Below, in pieces: positions 32,552 to 41,501 of a DNA stretch of 64,000 bases. Source of the stretch: Microbacterium marinum. GTDB taxonomy: Bacteria > Actinomycetota > Actinomycetes > Actinomycetales > Microbacteriaceae. The position numbers and the translations under genes were made by a program. The stretch spans positions 620,001-684,000 of the forward strand of contig NZ_JACHMD010000001.1 of the NCBI RefSeq assembly GCF_014204835.1, written 5' to 3'. Numbering within the stretch: position 1 is the stretch's first letter; each line of letters begins with the position of its first letter. The notes under the pieces are model-generated. The model searched no databases. It was given only the letters and a program-made list of their open reading frames with translations, and was not told the origin of the DNA.

Positions 32552-33841
32552 ATGTTCATCAGCAAGCGGGTCATCGCCGCCGTCGCCCTCGCGACCGGCT
32601 CGGCGCTCGCCCTGGCAGGATGCGCCGGCAGCCCTGAGCCGGCAGGAACGTACGACCCCGACGAGAAGGTCACCCTCGACCTCGCGTTCTGGGGCAACGA
32701 CGTCCGCGCCGATCTGTACAACAAGGCGATCGACGCGTTCAACGAGGAATACCCGAACATCACCGTCAACCCGACGTTCCTCGCTTTCCCCGAGTTCTGG
32801 GAGAAGCGCCAGACGGAGGCGGCGGGCAAGAACCTCCCCGACGTCATGCAATTCGACTACTCGTACCTGCGCCAGTACTCGGAGAACGGGCTCCTGCTCG
32901 ATCTCGAGCCCTACCTCGGCGGCATCATCGAGACCGACCCGCTTCCGCAGAACATTCTCGACATCGGCGTCGTGAACGACACGACTTACGGCATCGCGAC
33001 CTCCACCAATGCGTGGGGCCTGTTCACGAACCCCGTCCTCCTCGAGAAGGCGGGCGTCGAGGACTTCGAAGGCGGCACCTGGAGCGACTACACCGCGTGG
33101 ATGGCCGAGGTCACGGAGGCGTCCGGCGGCGAGTTCTGGGGCGGCGCCGACTACACCGGCCGCATCCAGAACTTCGAACTGCAGCTGCGCGCCGAGGGCG
33201 GCAATCTCTTCAGCGAGGAGGGTGAGCCGCAGTTCGACGAAGCGCGCCTCGCCGCCTTCTGGGAAGAAGGCCAGGAGATCCGCGACGGCATCGGCGTGCC
33301 GCAGCAGACCGTCGAGGAGGCGCTGCCGCTCGGCCCGTTCGACACCGCCATCTCCGCCAGCGAGCTCACCTGGGACAACTTCGGTGCCGGCTACCTGGGC
33401 AACCTCGGCGAGGGATACACCGAGCTCAACCTCATCGCGCCGCCGATCACCGAGGAAGGGGCGAAGGACCTGTACCTGAAGCCCTCGATGCTCCACACGA
33501 TCTCGGCGAACACCGACGCCCCGGAGGCGGCGGCGACGCTCGTGAACTTCCTGGTGAACTCGCCCGAAGCCGGTGAGATCTTCGGGACGAACCGCGGCCT
33601 GCCGGCCTCGGAGACCGCGCTCGCCGCAGCCGACCTCGACCCGCTCAGCCAGCAGGTGCAGGCTCACGAAGAGGCCATCGCCGACCGCCTGGGCGACGCG
33701 CCGCCGGTGCCGATCGTCGGCTACGGCACGCTCGAGGAGAAGTTCCGTCAGCTGGGGGTGGAGCTGAACTTCGGCACCATCACTGTCGACGAGGCCGTCT
33801 CGCAGTTCTTCACCGAGATGGACGTCGTCCTGAACCAGTGA
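32552..33841 (+). CDS. CUT1 sugar ABC transporter, solute-binding lipoprotein
   Basis: 429 residues. Signal with lipobox LALAGCAGS (Cys at 25) anchors it to the outer face of the membrane. The fold is a type 1 extracellular solute-binding protein (LDLAFWGNDVRADLYNKAI, NLPDVMQFDYSYLRQYSENG, ISANTDAPEAAATLVNFLVN). Two permeases, a membrane protein and a GH51 arabinofuranosidase follow, so arabino-oligosaccharides are a likely ligand. AGAGGACAAGG precedes the ATG. No ATPase gene is present; actinobacterial CUT1 systems often share one (MsiK). Confidence 0.92.
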   Translation: MFISKRVIAAVALATGSALALAGCAGSPEPAGTYDPDEKVTLDLAFWGNDVRADLYNKAIDAFNEEYPNITVNPTFLAFPEFWEKRQTEAAGKNLPDVMQFDYSYLRQYSENGLLLDLEPYLGGIIETDPLPQNILDIGVVNDTTYGIATSTNAWGLFTNPVLLEKAGVEDFEGGTWSDYTAWMAEVTEASGGEFWGGADYTGRIQNFELQLRAEGGNLFSEEGEPQFDEARLAAFWEEGQEIRDGIGVPQQTVEEALPLGPFDTAISASELTWDNFGAGYLGNLGEGYTELNLIAPPITEEGAKDLYLKPSMLHTISANTDAPEAAATLVNFLVNSPEAGEIFGTNRGLPASETALAAADLDPLSQQVQAHEEAIADRLGDAPPVPIVGYGTLEEKFRQLGVELNFGTITVDEAVSQFFTEMDVVLNQ

Positions 33842-33847
33842 TGACAG

Positions 33848-33881
33848 GCGGGGGCTCGGACGTCCGCGCCCGAGCCCCCGC
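33848..33881 (+). terminator. Intra-operon stem-loop after the binding-protein gene
   Basis: A perfect 12-bp stem GCGGGGGCTCGG / CCGAGCCCCCGC with a 10-base loop begins six bases after the stop codon, without a T-run. Such structures between binding protein and permease genes typically cause partial termination or protect the upstream mRNA, giving excess binding protein. Confidence 0.65.
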
Positions 33882-33914
33882 TCTCATCCCTTCCCCTCAC
33901 CCCCAGGAGCACCC

Positions 33915-34907
33915 GTGAGCACCACCGCGACGAGAGTCATCGTCACCGGCGACAAGCGGCGCAAGGCGCTGCTGCGCACCCGCCGTCCCGAGAACCTCGA
34001 CCGACCCGGACAGCGTGCGCGCTCGCGCCGCGAGACCCTCGCGGGATACGGCTTCCTCGTGCCGTGGCTCATCGGCTTCTTCGGTCTCACGATCATCCCG
34101 ATGGTGTACTCGCTGTACCTCTCGTTCACGCGGTACAACATCTTCCAGCCGCCGTCCTGGATCGGGTTGGACAACTACATCCGCCTGTTCACGAACGATC
34201 CGCAGTTCATCCAGTCGGCCCAGATCACGCTCGTCTACGTCCTCGTCGGAACACCGATCACCCTCGCCGCGGCACTCGTGGTCGCGATGCTCCTGAACTT
34301 CCGCGACAAGGGATCGGGCTTCTTCCGGTCGGCGTTCTACGCGCCCTCGCTCATCGGCGGCTCGGTCTCCGTGGCCATCGTCTGGCGCGCCATGTTCGCC
34401 GGCGACGGCCCCGTCGACAGCTCGCTCTCGTTCTTCGGACTCGACCTCGGCGGCTGGATCGGCAACCCCGACCTGGTCCTCCCCGCGATGATCGTGCTGT
34501 CGATCTGGCAGTTCGGGGCGACCATGGTCATCTTTCTGGCTGGGCTCAAGCAGATCCCCAAGGAGCTCTACGAGGCAGCCGAGATGGACGGGGCGAACGC
34601 CTGGCACCGCTTCCGTGCCGTCACGCTCCCGATGCTCTCGCCGGTCATCTTCTTCAACCTGCTGCTGGGCCTGATCGGCGCCTTCCAGGTGTTCGCGTCC
34701 GCCTACATCATCTCCAACGGATCCGGCGGCCCTGCCGGCATGACGAACTTCATCACCCTCTACCTCTACAAGCGCGGTTTCGCCGACGGACAGATGGGAT
34801 ACGCGGCCGCCATCGCGTGGGTCCTCCTCGTGGTCGTCGCCGTCATCGCCTTCGTCCTGTTCCGCACCCAGCGCTCCTGGGTGCACTACGCGGGAGACAA
34901 CCGATGA
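33915..34907 (+). CDS. CUT1 sugar ABC permease (MalF type)
   Basis: 330 residues from a GTG with CAGGAG nine bases upstream. Six membrane helices begin at about residue 45 (GFLVPWLIGFFGLTIIPMVY). The EAA loop EAAEMDGANAWHRFRAVTLP, which contacts the ATPase, is intact. A basic, Arg-rich cytoplasmic N-terminus of about 40 residues precedes the first helix. Its stop overlaps the second permease start (ATGA). Confidence 0.92.
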   Translation: MSTTATRVIVTGDKRRKALLRTRRPENLDRPGQRARSRRETLAGYGFLVPWLIGFFGLTIIPMVYSLYLSFTRYNIFQPPSWIGLDNYIRLFTNDPQFIQSAQITLVYVLVGTPITLAAALVVAMLLNFRDKGSGFFRSAFYAPSLIGGSVSVAIVWRAMFAGDGPVDSSLSFFGLDLGGWIGNPDLVLPAMIVLSIWQFGATMVIFLAGLKQIPKELYEAAEMDGANAWHRFRAVTLPMLSPVIFFNLLLGLIGAFQVFASAYIISNGSGGPAGMTNFITLYLYKRGFADGQMGYAAAIAWVLLVVVAVIAFVLFRTQRSWVHYAGDNR

Positions 34908-35830
34908 GCCTCAACGCCCCCACCTCGCAGAGCGCGACCGACCTGACCTTCGCGTTACAGCAGACCACGCCGCTGCCTCCCCGCCGGAAGGTGCACCGCA
35001 AGACGTGGCAGACCGCACTGTGGCTCATCGGCCTCATCGCGCTGACCGCGATCGTGCTCTACCCGCTCGTCTGGCTGGCGTTCTCGACGTTCAAGCCGAA
35101 CGGTGAGTTCGGACAGAACCCGGGCCTGATCCCCAACTCGCCGACCTTCGACAACTACACCAAGGTCCTCGAGGGCATCGCGGGAGTCCCGCTGTGGAAG
35201 TTCTTCTGGAACTCGCTGATCCTCGCCGTCGCCGCGGTCGTCGGCACCGTCCTGTCGAGCGCGCTCGCGGCGTACGCCTTCGCGCGCATCCAGTTCAAGG
35301 GGCTCGGCATCCTGTTCGCGGCCATGATCGGCACGCTGCTGCTGCCGTTCCACGTCGTGATCATCCCGCAGTACATCCTCTTCAACAACTTCGGTCTCGT
35401 GGACACGTTCTGGCCGCTTATCCTGCCGAAGTTCCTGGCCACCGAAGCCTTCTTCGTGTTCCTCCTCGTGCAGTTCATGCGCCAGATGCCGCGTGACATG
35501 GACGAGGCAGCGCGCATCGACGGCGCCGGTCACATCCGCATCTTCTGGGCGATCATCCTGCCGCTTGTGAAGCCGGCGCTGATCACCTGCGCGATCTTCG
35601 CGTTCATCTGGTCGTGGAACGACTTCCTCGGTCCGCTGCTCTACCTGACCAGCCCCGAGAACTACCCGCTGCCCATCGCGCTGCGCCTCTACAACGACCA
35701 GTCCTCGACGAGCGACTACGGTGCAACGGTGACCGCCTCCTTCCTGGCGCTGCTGCCCGTGCTCATCTTCTTCCTGGTGTTCCAGCGGTTCCTCGTGGAC
35801 GGCGTGGCCACGCAGGGACTCAAGGGCTGA
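34904..35830 (+). CDS. CUT1 sugar ABC permease (MalG type)
   Basis: 308 residues with six membrane helices (TALWLIGLIALTAIVLYPLV first) and the EAA loop DEAARIDGAGHIRIFWAIIL. It ends LVFQRFLVDGVATQGLKG, the same C-terminal signature as the permease remnant at 11.9 kb. Translationally coupled to the first permease by an ATGA overlap. Confidence 0.92.
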   Translation: MSLNAPTSQSATDLTFALQQTTPLPPRRKVHRKTWQTALWLIGLIALTAIVLYPLVWLAFSTFKPNGEFGQNPGLIPNSPTFDNYTKVLEGIAGVPLWKFFWNSLILAVAAVVGTVLSSALAAYAFARIQFKGLGILFAAMIGTLLLPFHVVIIPQYILFNNFGLVDTFWPLILPKFLATEAFFVFLLVQFMRQMPRDMDEAARIDGAGHIRIFWAIILPLVKPALITCAIFAFIWSWNDFLGPLLYLTSPENYPLPIALRLYNDQSSTSDYGATVTASFLALLPVLIFFLVFQRFLVDGVATQGLKG

Positions 35831-35832
35831 TC

Positions 35833-36498
35833 GTGACGACCACCCGCGGCTCCGACCGGCGCGCGCACCGCGCCGCCGTTCGGGCCGACCGGACCGGGAG
35901 CGGGCCGACGCTCGATGCGCGTCCCGTCGCTCGGTTCCCGGGCGCCGGAGCGAAGTTCGCCCTGCTCGGCGAAGTGCTGATGATCGGTCTGCTCATCACG
36001 CTCGTCGGCATCGTCGTCGTCACCCTCCCGATCGCTCTGGCCGCCGGCATCCGTCACCTTCGACGCTTCGTCGCCGCCGAAGACTCCCGACTCTCCTTCT
36101 TCTGGCGAGACGTCCGGGCCGGTCTCGCGTCCGGTGCGCTCGTCGGCCTCGCCGCCGCCGCCATCGCCGTAGCCCTCCTCATCGACATCGACCTCGCGCG
36201 GTCGGGATTCCTCCCGGGCGGCGCGGTGGTCGAGATCGTCGGCTGGGCAGGACTCGGCGCGCTCGCCGTCGCCCTCCTCGCCGCCGCAGGCGCATGGACG
36301 CCGGAGGCCGGGTGGAAGGCGGCGATCCGCGGCATCCCCGCCGACGTCTCGCGCGACCCGATCGGCGCGCTCTACTCCCTCTCGGCCGCTGTGTTCGTCG
36401 TGGTGCTGACCTGGGCTCTGCCCCCGCTCCTCCCGGCGGCCATCGGCTGTGCGGCGCTGGCGGTCGTCGCCGTTCCGCAGCGGCGTCGCACGCGCTGA
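35833..36498 (+). CDS. DUF624/YesL-like integral membrane protein
   Basis: 221 residues from a GTG with AAGGG upstream. A basic N-terminus of about 40 residues precedes four to five hydrophobic helices (EVLMIGLLITLVGIVVVTLP, ALVGLAAAAIAVALLI, WAGLGALAVALLAAAG, ALYSLSAAVFVVVLTWALPP). The pattern and its place right after CUT1 permeases match YesL/DUF624 proteins, which co-occur with sugar transporters and pectin genes but have no known activity. Confidence 0.62.
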   Translation: MTTTRGSDRRAHRAAVRADRTGSGPTLDARPVARFPGAGAKFALLGEVLMIGLLITLVGIVVVTLPIALAAGIRHLRRFVAAEDSRLSFFWRDVRAGLASGALVGLAAAAIAVALLIDIDLARSGFLPGGAVVEIVGWAGLGALAVALLAAAGAWTPEAGWKAAIRGIPADVSRDPIGALYSLSAAVFVVVLTWALPPLLPAAIGCAALAVVAVPQRRRTR

Positions 36499-36527
36499 CC
36501 GCTCCACCTCCCACAGGAAGGCTCACC

Positions 36528-38048
36528 GTGACCACCCACGGCTCCCTCGACCCGCGCTCGTCCTTCACCGACATCGACCGTCGCCTGTTCGGCGGATTCG
36601 TCGAGCACCTGGGGCGGCACGTCTACGACGGCATCCACGAACCGGGTCATCCGAGCGCCGACGCCGACGGGTTCCGCCAGGATGTCGTCGCGCTCGTGAA
36701 GGAGCTCGGCGTCTCGACCATCCGCTATCCCGGCGGCAACTTCGTCTCGGGGTACCGGTGGGAGGACGGCATCGGACCCAAGGAGGACCGACCGCAGCGC
36801 CTCGATCTCGCCTGGCACTCCACCGAGACCAACCAGGTCGGCCTGCACGAGTTCGCCCAGTGGCTCGACCTCGTCGGCAGCGACCTCATGCTCGCCGTCA
36901 ACCTCGGCACGCGCGACACGGCCGAGGCGCTCGACCTCCTCGAGTACGCCAACTCCGACGCCGACACCTCGTGGACGCGCGAGCGAGCCCGCAACGGCCG
37001 CGTGACGCCGTTCGGCGTCTCGATGTGGTGCCTCGGCAACGAGATGGACGGACCGTGGCAGATCGGCCACCGCAATGCCGACGACTACGGCAAGCTCGCC
37101 TCGCGCACGGCCAAGGCGATGCGGATGCTCGACCCCGACATCGAACTCGTCGTCTGCGGGTCCTCGGGCAGCGGCATGCCGACGTTCGGCTCGTGGGAGC
37201 GGACGGTCCTGGAGCACACGTTCGACGACGTCGATTTCATCTCGTGCCACTCCTATTACCAGGAGATGGGCGGTGACGCGCAGGAGTTCCTCGCGTCGGG
37301 CGTGGACATGTCCCGCTTCATCTCCTCCGTCGTCGCGATCGCCGATGCGGTGGCCGCCACCAAGAAGAGCCGCAAGCGCATCATGATCTCCTTCGACGAG
37401 TGGAACGTCTGGTACCTCCATAACGAGGACGGCGGTCAGAACGACAAGCCCGAGGAGCGCGGCTGGCCGATCGCCCCTCGACTCCTCGAGGACCAGTACC
37501 ACGCGCTCGACGCGGTCGTCTTCGGCGACCTGCTCATCACGCTGCTCCAGCACGCCGATCGGGTCCGCTCGGCATCCCTGGCCCAGCTCGTGAACGTGAT
37601 CGCGCCGATCATGACCGAGCCCGGCGGACCGACCTGGCGCCAGACGACCTTCTTCCCGTTCTCGATCACCTCGCGGCTCGCGGGGGAGCGGGTGCTCCGG
37701 GTGCCTGTCGATGCCGGCACCTTCCGCAGTGAGCGGTTCGGCGACGTGGCGAAGGTGAATGCCGTCGCGACCGTCGACGATGAGGGCCTCAGCCTTTTCG
37801 TCGTCAACCGGTCGACGACGGATGCCGCGTCGCTGCGCCTGGACGTGTCGGGCTTCGTCCGCGCGCACGGGCGGGCTCCGCGGGTCGTCGAGTCACATCT
37901 GCTCCACGACGACGACATCTACGCGGCGAACACGCTGTCCACGCCGGAGCGGGTCGGGGTCCGCCCCCTCGACGGCGCTGCGGTCGACGGCGACGTGCTG
38001 GTGCTGGACCTTCCGGCCGTCAGCTGGGCGGCGATCCGGCTGGTCTGA
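36528..38048 (+). CDS. abfA: Intracellular alpha-L-arabinofuranosidase (GH51)
   Basis: 506 residues, no signal peptide. Recognised from FGGFVEHLGRHVYDGIHEPG, STIRYPGGNFVSGYRWEDG, Glu172 (acid/base) in WCLGNEMDGPW and Glu291 (nucleophile) in ISFDEWNVWY. It removes terminal arabinofuranose from imported oligosaccharides; the product feeds the araDBA genes at 44-48 kb. AGGAAGG precedes the GTG start. Last gene of the transporter operon. Confidence 0.94.
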   Translation: MTTHGSLDPRSSFTDIDRRLFGGFVEHLGRHVYDGIHEPGHPSADADGFRQDVVALVKELGVSTIRYPGGNFVSGYRWEDGIGPKEDRPQRLDLAWHSTETNQVGLHEFAQWLDLVGSDLMLAVNLGTRDTAEALDLLEYANSDADTSWTRERARNGRVTPFGVSMWCLGNEMDGPWQIGHRNADDYGKLASRTAKAMRMLDPDIELVVCGSSGSGMPTFGSWERTVLEHTFDDVDFISCHSYYQEMGGDAQEFLASGVDMSRFISSVVAIADAVAATKKSRKRIMISFDEWNVWYLHNEDGGQNDKPEERGWPIAPRLLEDQYHALDAVVFGDLLITLLQHADRVRSASLAQLVNVIAPIMTEPGGPTWRQTTFFPFSITSRLAGERVLRVPVDAGTFRSERFGDVAKVNAVATVDDEGLSLFVVNRSTTDAASLRLDVSGFVRAHGRAPRVVESHLLHDDDIYAANTLSTPERVGVRPLDGAAVDGDVLVLDLPAVSWAAIRLV

Positions 38049-38054
38049 ACTTCC

Positions 38055-38085
38055 TCGGAAGACGCTTGCGGAAAGCGTCTTCCGA
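38055..38085. promoter_or_regulatory. Long palindrome with two operator-like halves (site 6a), possible terminator
   Basis: TCGGAAGACGCTT (38,055-38,067) and AAGCGTCTTCCGA (38,073-38,085) are perfect 13-bp arms with a 5-base loop. The structure can end abfA transcripts. It also contains GGAAGACGCTTGCG and GGAAAGCGTCTTCC, both near the regulon consensus, and overlaps the likely -35 (TTGCGG) of the next promoter. Confidence 0.6.
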
Positions 38086-38103
38086 TGTCACACTGATGAA
38101 ACT

Positions 38104-38117
38104 GGAAAGCGCTTACC
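38104..38117. promoter_or_regulatory. Operator GGAAAGCGCTTACC (regulon site 6b)
   Basis: One mismatch from consensus, placed just after the -10 candidate CACACT (38,089-38,094), 45 bases before the Gfo/Idh start codon. Confidence 0.65.
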
Positions 38118-38161
38118 CACCGCAACGGCGGGCAGAGCGCGCTCGAACCGAAGGATCCACC

Positions 38162-39367
38162 GTGTCAGAGACGACCCTCACCGCGACCGCCCCGGCTGCG
38201 CCCTCCTCCGCGCCCCGGGTGCGCGAGATCGGCATCATCATGAACGGCGTGTCCGGCCGCATGGGCTACCGCCAGCACCTCGTGCGCTCGATCCTCGCAA
38301 TCCGCGAGCAGGGGGGCATCGACCTCCCCGACGGATCGAAGGTCACGGTCAAACCGCTCCTGGTCGGACGCAGCGAGGCGAAGCTCGCCGAGATCGCCGC
38401 CCAGCACGGCATCGAGGACTACACGACCGACCTCGACGGCGCGCTGGCCGACCCGCGGTGGGAGATCTACGCGGACTTCCTCGTCACGAAGGCTCGCGCG
38501 ACGGCCCTGCGCAAGGCGATCGCCGCGGGCAAGACGATCTACACCGAGAAGCCGACCGCCGAATCGGTCGAGGAGGCCCTCGAACTCGCGAAGCTCGCCG
38601 CCGCGGCGGGCGTCAAGACCGGCGTCGTGCACGACAAGCTCTACCTCCCGGGTCTCCAGAAGCTCAAGCGCCTCATCGACTCGGGCTTCTTCGGCCGCAT
38701 CCTCTCCGTCCGCGGCGAGTTCGGCTACTGGGTCTTCGAGGGCGACTGGCAGCCCGCCCAGCGTCCCAGCTGGAACTACCGCGCCGAGGACGGCGGCGGC
38801 ATCATCGTCGACATGTTCCCGCACTGGAACTACGTGCTCGAGAACCTGTTCGGCGAGGTCACCTCGGTCTACGCGCAGGCCGCGATCCACATCGCCGACC
38901 GCTGGGACGAGAAGGGCGAGCACTACACCGCGACCGCCGAGGACGCCGCCTACGGCGTGTTCGAGCTCGAGGGCGGCATCGTCGCGCAGATCAACTCCTC
39001 GTGGACCGTGCGCGTGAACCGGGACGAGCTCGTCGAGTTCCACGTGGACGGCACGCACGGATCCGCTGTCGTGGGTCTGTTCGGCGCGAAGATCCAGCCC
39101 CGCAACGCCACCCCGAAGCCGGTGTGGAACCCCGACCTCGAAGACGCGCACGACTACGACGCCGACTGGCAGTCGGTGCCGACCAACGATGTCTTCCTCA
39201 ACGGATTCCGTCAGCAGTGGGAGGAGTTCCTGCTTTCCTACGTGCAGGACACCCCGTACGAGTTCGGCCTGCTCGCCGGCGCGCGCGGCGTGCTCCTCGC
39301 CGAGGCCGGTCTGCAGTCGAGCCGCGAGGGCCGCAAGGTCGAGCTTCCCGCGCTCACCCTGGACTGA
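38162..39367 (+). CDS. Gfo/Idh/MocA-family oxidoreductase of the DUF993 operon
   Basis: 401 residues from a GTG with AAGGA seven bases upstream. Rossmann start IGIIMNGVSGRMGYRQHLVR, EKP motif TIYTEKPTAES, and C-terminal domain with KLYLPGLQKLKRLI and GGGIIVDMFPHWNYVLENLF containing the expected catalytic Lys/His candidates. Cytoplasmic. With the DUF993 protein (3 nt downstream) and a xylose-isomerase-like protein it forms a compact pathway; it would perform the oxidation step. Substrate unknown. Confidence 0.83.
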   Translation: MSETTLTATAPAAPSSAPRVREIGIIMNGVSGRMGYRQHLVRSILAIREQGGIDLPDGSKVTVKPLLVGRSEAKLAEIAAQHGIEDYTTDLDGALADPRWEIYADFLVTKARATALRKAIAAGKTIYTEKPTAESVEEALELAKLAAAAGVKTGVVHDKLYLPGLQKLKRLIDSGFFGRILSVRGEFGYWVFEGDWQPAQRPSWNYRAEDGGGIIVDMFPHWNYVLENLFGEVTSVYAQAAIHIADRWDEKGEHYTATAEDAAYGVFELEGGIVAQINSSWTVRVNRDELVEFHVDGTHGSAVVGLFGAKIQPRNATPKPVWNPDLEDAHDYDADWQSVPTNDVFLNGFRQQWEEFLLSYVQDTPYEFGLLAGARGVLLAEAGLQSSREGRKVELPALTLD

Positions 39368-39370
39368 CCC

Positions 39371-40573
39371 GTGACCGATTTCACGCTCCTCGGGGACGAC
39401 GGCGCGACCCGTCGGGTCGCCCTCGTCGACACCTCGGGCTACACGCGCCCCGCCGGGCCGCTTCGCAGTCGCGTGGCCTACGCGGCCGCACACGTCGTGC
39501 CGCACGCGCACGCCGACAACACCCCCGGCCAGCCGGCCGACATCGACTGGGACGCGACCCTCGACTTCCGTCGCAACGTGTACTCGTGGGGTCTGGGCGT
39601 CGCCGACGCGATGGACACGGCCCAGCGCAACATGGGGCTGGATGCCGCGGCGACGCGCGAGCTCATCTCCCGGTCGGCGGACGTCGCCCGGGAGGAGGGC
39701 GGCGCGGTCGTGGTCGGCGTCAACACCGACCACGTCGAAGAGGAGCACATCGCGCTGGACCGGGTGATCGACGCCTACACGGAGCAGCTGCACTTCACCG
39801 AGGAGCAGGGTGCCGGCCCCGTCCTGATGGCCTCACGCCACCTCGCCCGCGCGGCCGAAAGCGCGGAGGACTACCGCCGCGTCTACCGCGCCGTGCTGGC
39901 CCAGGCGACCACCCCCGTCGTGCTCCACTGGCTCGGGACGGCCTTCGACCCGCAGCTGCGCGGCTACTTCGGTGCCGACGACTGGCAGAGCGCCGCCGAG
40001 GTGCTGCTCGATGTCATCGGCGAGCACGCCGACAAGGTCGCGGGCGTCAAGATGAGCCTGTTGGATGCCGCGTCGGAGGTGTCGGTCCGCGAACGGCTGC
40101 CCGAGGGCGTCCGCATGTTCACCGGCGACGACTTCAACTACGTCGGTCTCATCGGAGGCGCGGATGTGCCGGCGGCTCCTCAGCCCGAACGCGACGCTTC
40201 GTCGCCGCGGCAGCACTCGGACGCCCTGCTCGGTGCGTTCGCCGCGCTCACTCCGGTGGCATCCGCCGCCATTCAGGCGCTGGATGCCGGTGACCCGGAG
40301 CGCTACCTCGACGTGCTCGGGCCGACCGAGGCGCTCTCGCGTCAGGTGTTCGCGGCGCCCACCTTCTACTACAAGACAGGGGTGGCCTTCCTCGCGTGGC
40401 TGAACGGCCACCAGAAGGCGTTCCAGATGGTCGGCGGACTGCACTCGGCACGCAGCCTCCCGCACCTCTCGCGCATCGTGGAGCTCGCCAACGACGCGAA
40501 GGCGTTCGAGCGCCCCGAGATCGCCGCGGAGCGGTGGACCGCCCTGCTCAGGCTGAACGGAGTCGACGCATGA
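39371..40573 (+). CDS. DUF993 family protein (DapA-like aldolase fold predicted)
   Basis: 400 residues from a GTG. The family is annotated as DUF993 / dihydrodipicolinate-synthase-like: MASRHLARAAESAEDYRRVY, TPVVLHWLGTAFDPQLRGYF and KVAGVKMSLLDA, where a Lys in VKMS could be the Schiff-base residue, and GDDFNYVGLIGG. No activity is established to my knowledge. Set between an oxidoreductase and a TIM-barrel isomerase, a retro-aldol cleavage of an oxidised sugar is plausible. ATGA overlap with the next gene. Confidence 0.75.
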   Translation: MTDFTLLGDDGATRRVALVDTSGYTRPAGPLRSRVAYAAAHVVPHAHADNTPGQPADIDWDATLDFRRNVYSWGLGVADAMDTAQRNMGLDAAATRELISRSADVAREEGGAVVVGVNTDHVEEEHIALDRVIDAYTEQLHFTEEQGAGPVLMASRHLARAAESAEDYRRVYRAVLAQATTPVVLHWLGTAFDPQLRGYFGADDWQSAAEVLLDVIGEHADKVAGVKMSLLDAASEVSVRERLPEGVRMFTGDDFNYVGLIGGADVPAAPQPERDASSPRQHSDALLGAFAALTPVASAAIQALDAGDPERYLDVLGPTEALSRQVFAAPTFYYKTGVAFLAWLNGHQKAFQMVGGLHSARSLPHLSRIVELANDAKAFERPEIAAERWTALLRLNGVDA

Positions 40574-41475
40574 CGACGATCGAGACCCCCGCACCGGCGT
40601 CCGACGGGCTGGGCGTCGACCAGCGGCTCTCCCTGAACCAGGGGACGATAAAGCACGCCGACCTCGCGACGGCGCTGCGCGTCACCGCCGAGGCGGGCGT
40701 CCGCTCGATCGGGCTCTGGCGCGAACCGGTGCAGGAGGTGGGGCTGGCGACCGCCGCCTCGATGTTGAGCGACTCCGGGCTCCGCTTCTCCACGCACTGC
40801 CGCTCGGGCTTCTTCACGATGCCCGAAGGTCCCGCGCGTCGGGCGTCCATCGACGACAACCTCGTCGCCATCGACGAGGCCGCGACCCTTGCCGCGGCGG
40901 GCGCGCCCGGCTCCGCGGCCGTCCTGGTCCTCGTGGCGGGCGGCCTCCCCGACGGGTCCCGCGATCTCGCAGGTGCCCGGGAGCGGGTGCGCGACGCGAT
41001 CGGCGAGCTCGCCCCGCACGCCGCGGCCGCCGGGGTCACCCTCGCGATCGAACCCCTCCACCCCATGTACGCGACCGACCGCTGCGTGGTCTCCACGCTC
41101 GGGCAGGCGCTCGACATCGCCGCGGACTTCGACCCGTCGGTCGTCGGCGCGACGGTCGACACGTTCCACATCTTCTGGGACCCCGACGTCTACGACTCCA
41201 TCGAGCGCGCCGGCCGTGAAGGGCGGATCGCGTCGTATCAGGTGTGCGACTGGAAGACGCCGCTTCCGGCCGACGTGCTTCTCGGGCGTCACTACCCGGG
41301 CGAGGGCGTCATCGACCTGGCGCGGCTCACTCGTGCCGTCGCCGACACCGGCTACGACGGCGACGTCGAGGTGGAGATCTTCAACGCCGACGTCTGGGCG
41401 AGCGACCCCGCTGAGGCCGTGGCGCGCACGGCGGCGACGTTCGCGGCATCCGTGTCCCCGCATCTCGGGCGCTGA
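40570..41475 (+). CDS. Xylose-isomerase-like TIM-barrel sugar (phosphate) isomerase/epimerase
   Basis: 301 residues. AP endonuclease 2 superfamily: SLNQGTIKHADLATALRVTA, GLWREPVQEVG, VTLAIEPLHPMYATDRCVV with metal ligand Glu, VGATVDTFHIFWDPDVY with Asp/His ligands, and DGDVEVEIFNADVW with the last Glu. These support an intact divalent-metal site. It likely epimerises or isomerises a keto-sugar intermediate of the DUF993 pathway. It overlaps the DUF993 gene by 4 nt. Confidence 0.82.
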   Translation: MTTIETPAPASDGLGVDQRLSLNQGTIKHADLATALRVTAEAGVRSIGLWREPVQEVGLATAASMLSDSGLRFSTHCRSGFFTMPEGPARRASIDDNLVAIDEAATLAAAGAPGSAAVLVLVAGGLPDGSRDLAGARERVRDAIGELAPHAAAAGVTLAIEPLHPMYATDRCVVSTLGQALDIAADFDPSVVGATVDTFHIFWDPDVYDSIERAGREGRIASYQVCDWKTPLPADVLLGRHYPGEGVIDLARLTRAVADTGYDGDVEVEIFNADVWASDPAEAVARTAATFAASVSPHLGR

Positions 41476-41501
41476 GCCGACCCGCCCCTAGACTTCGGAT
41501 C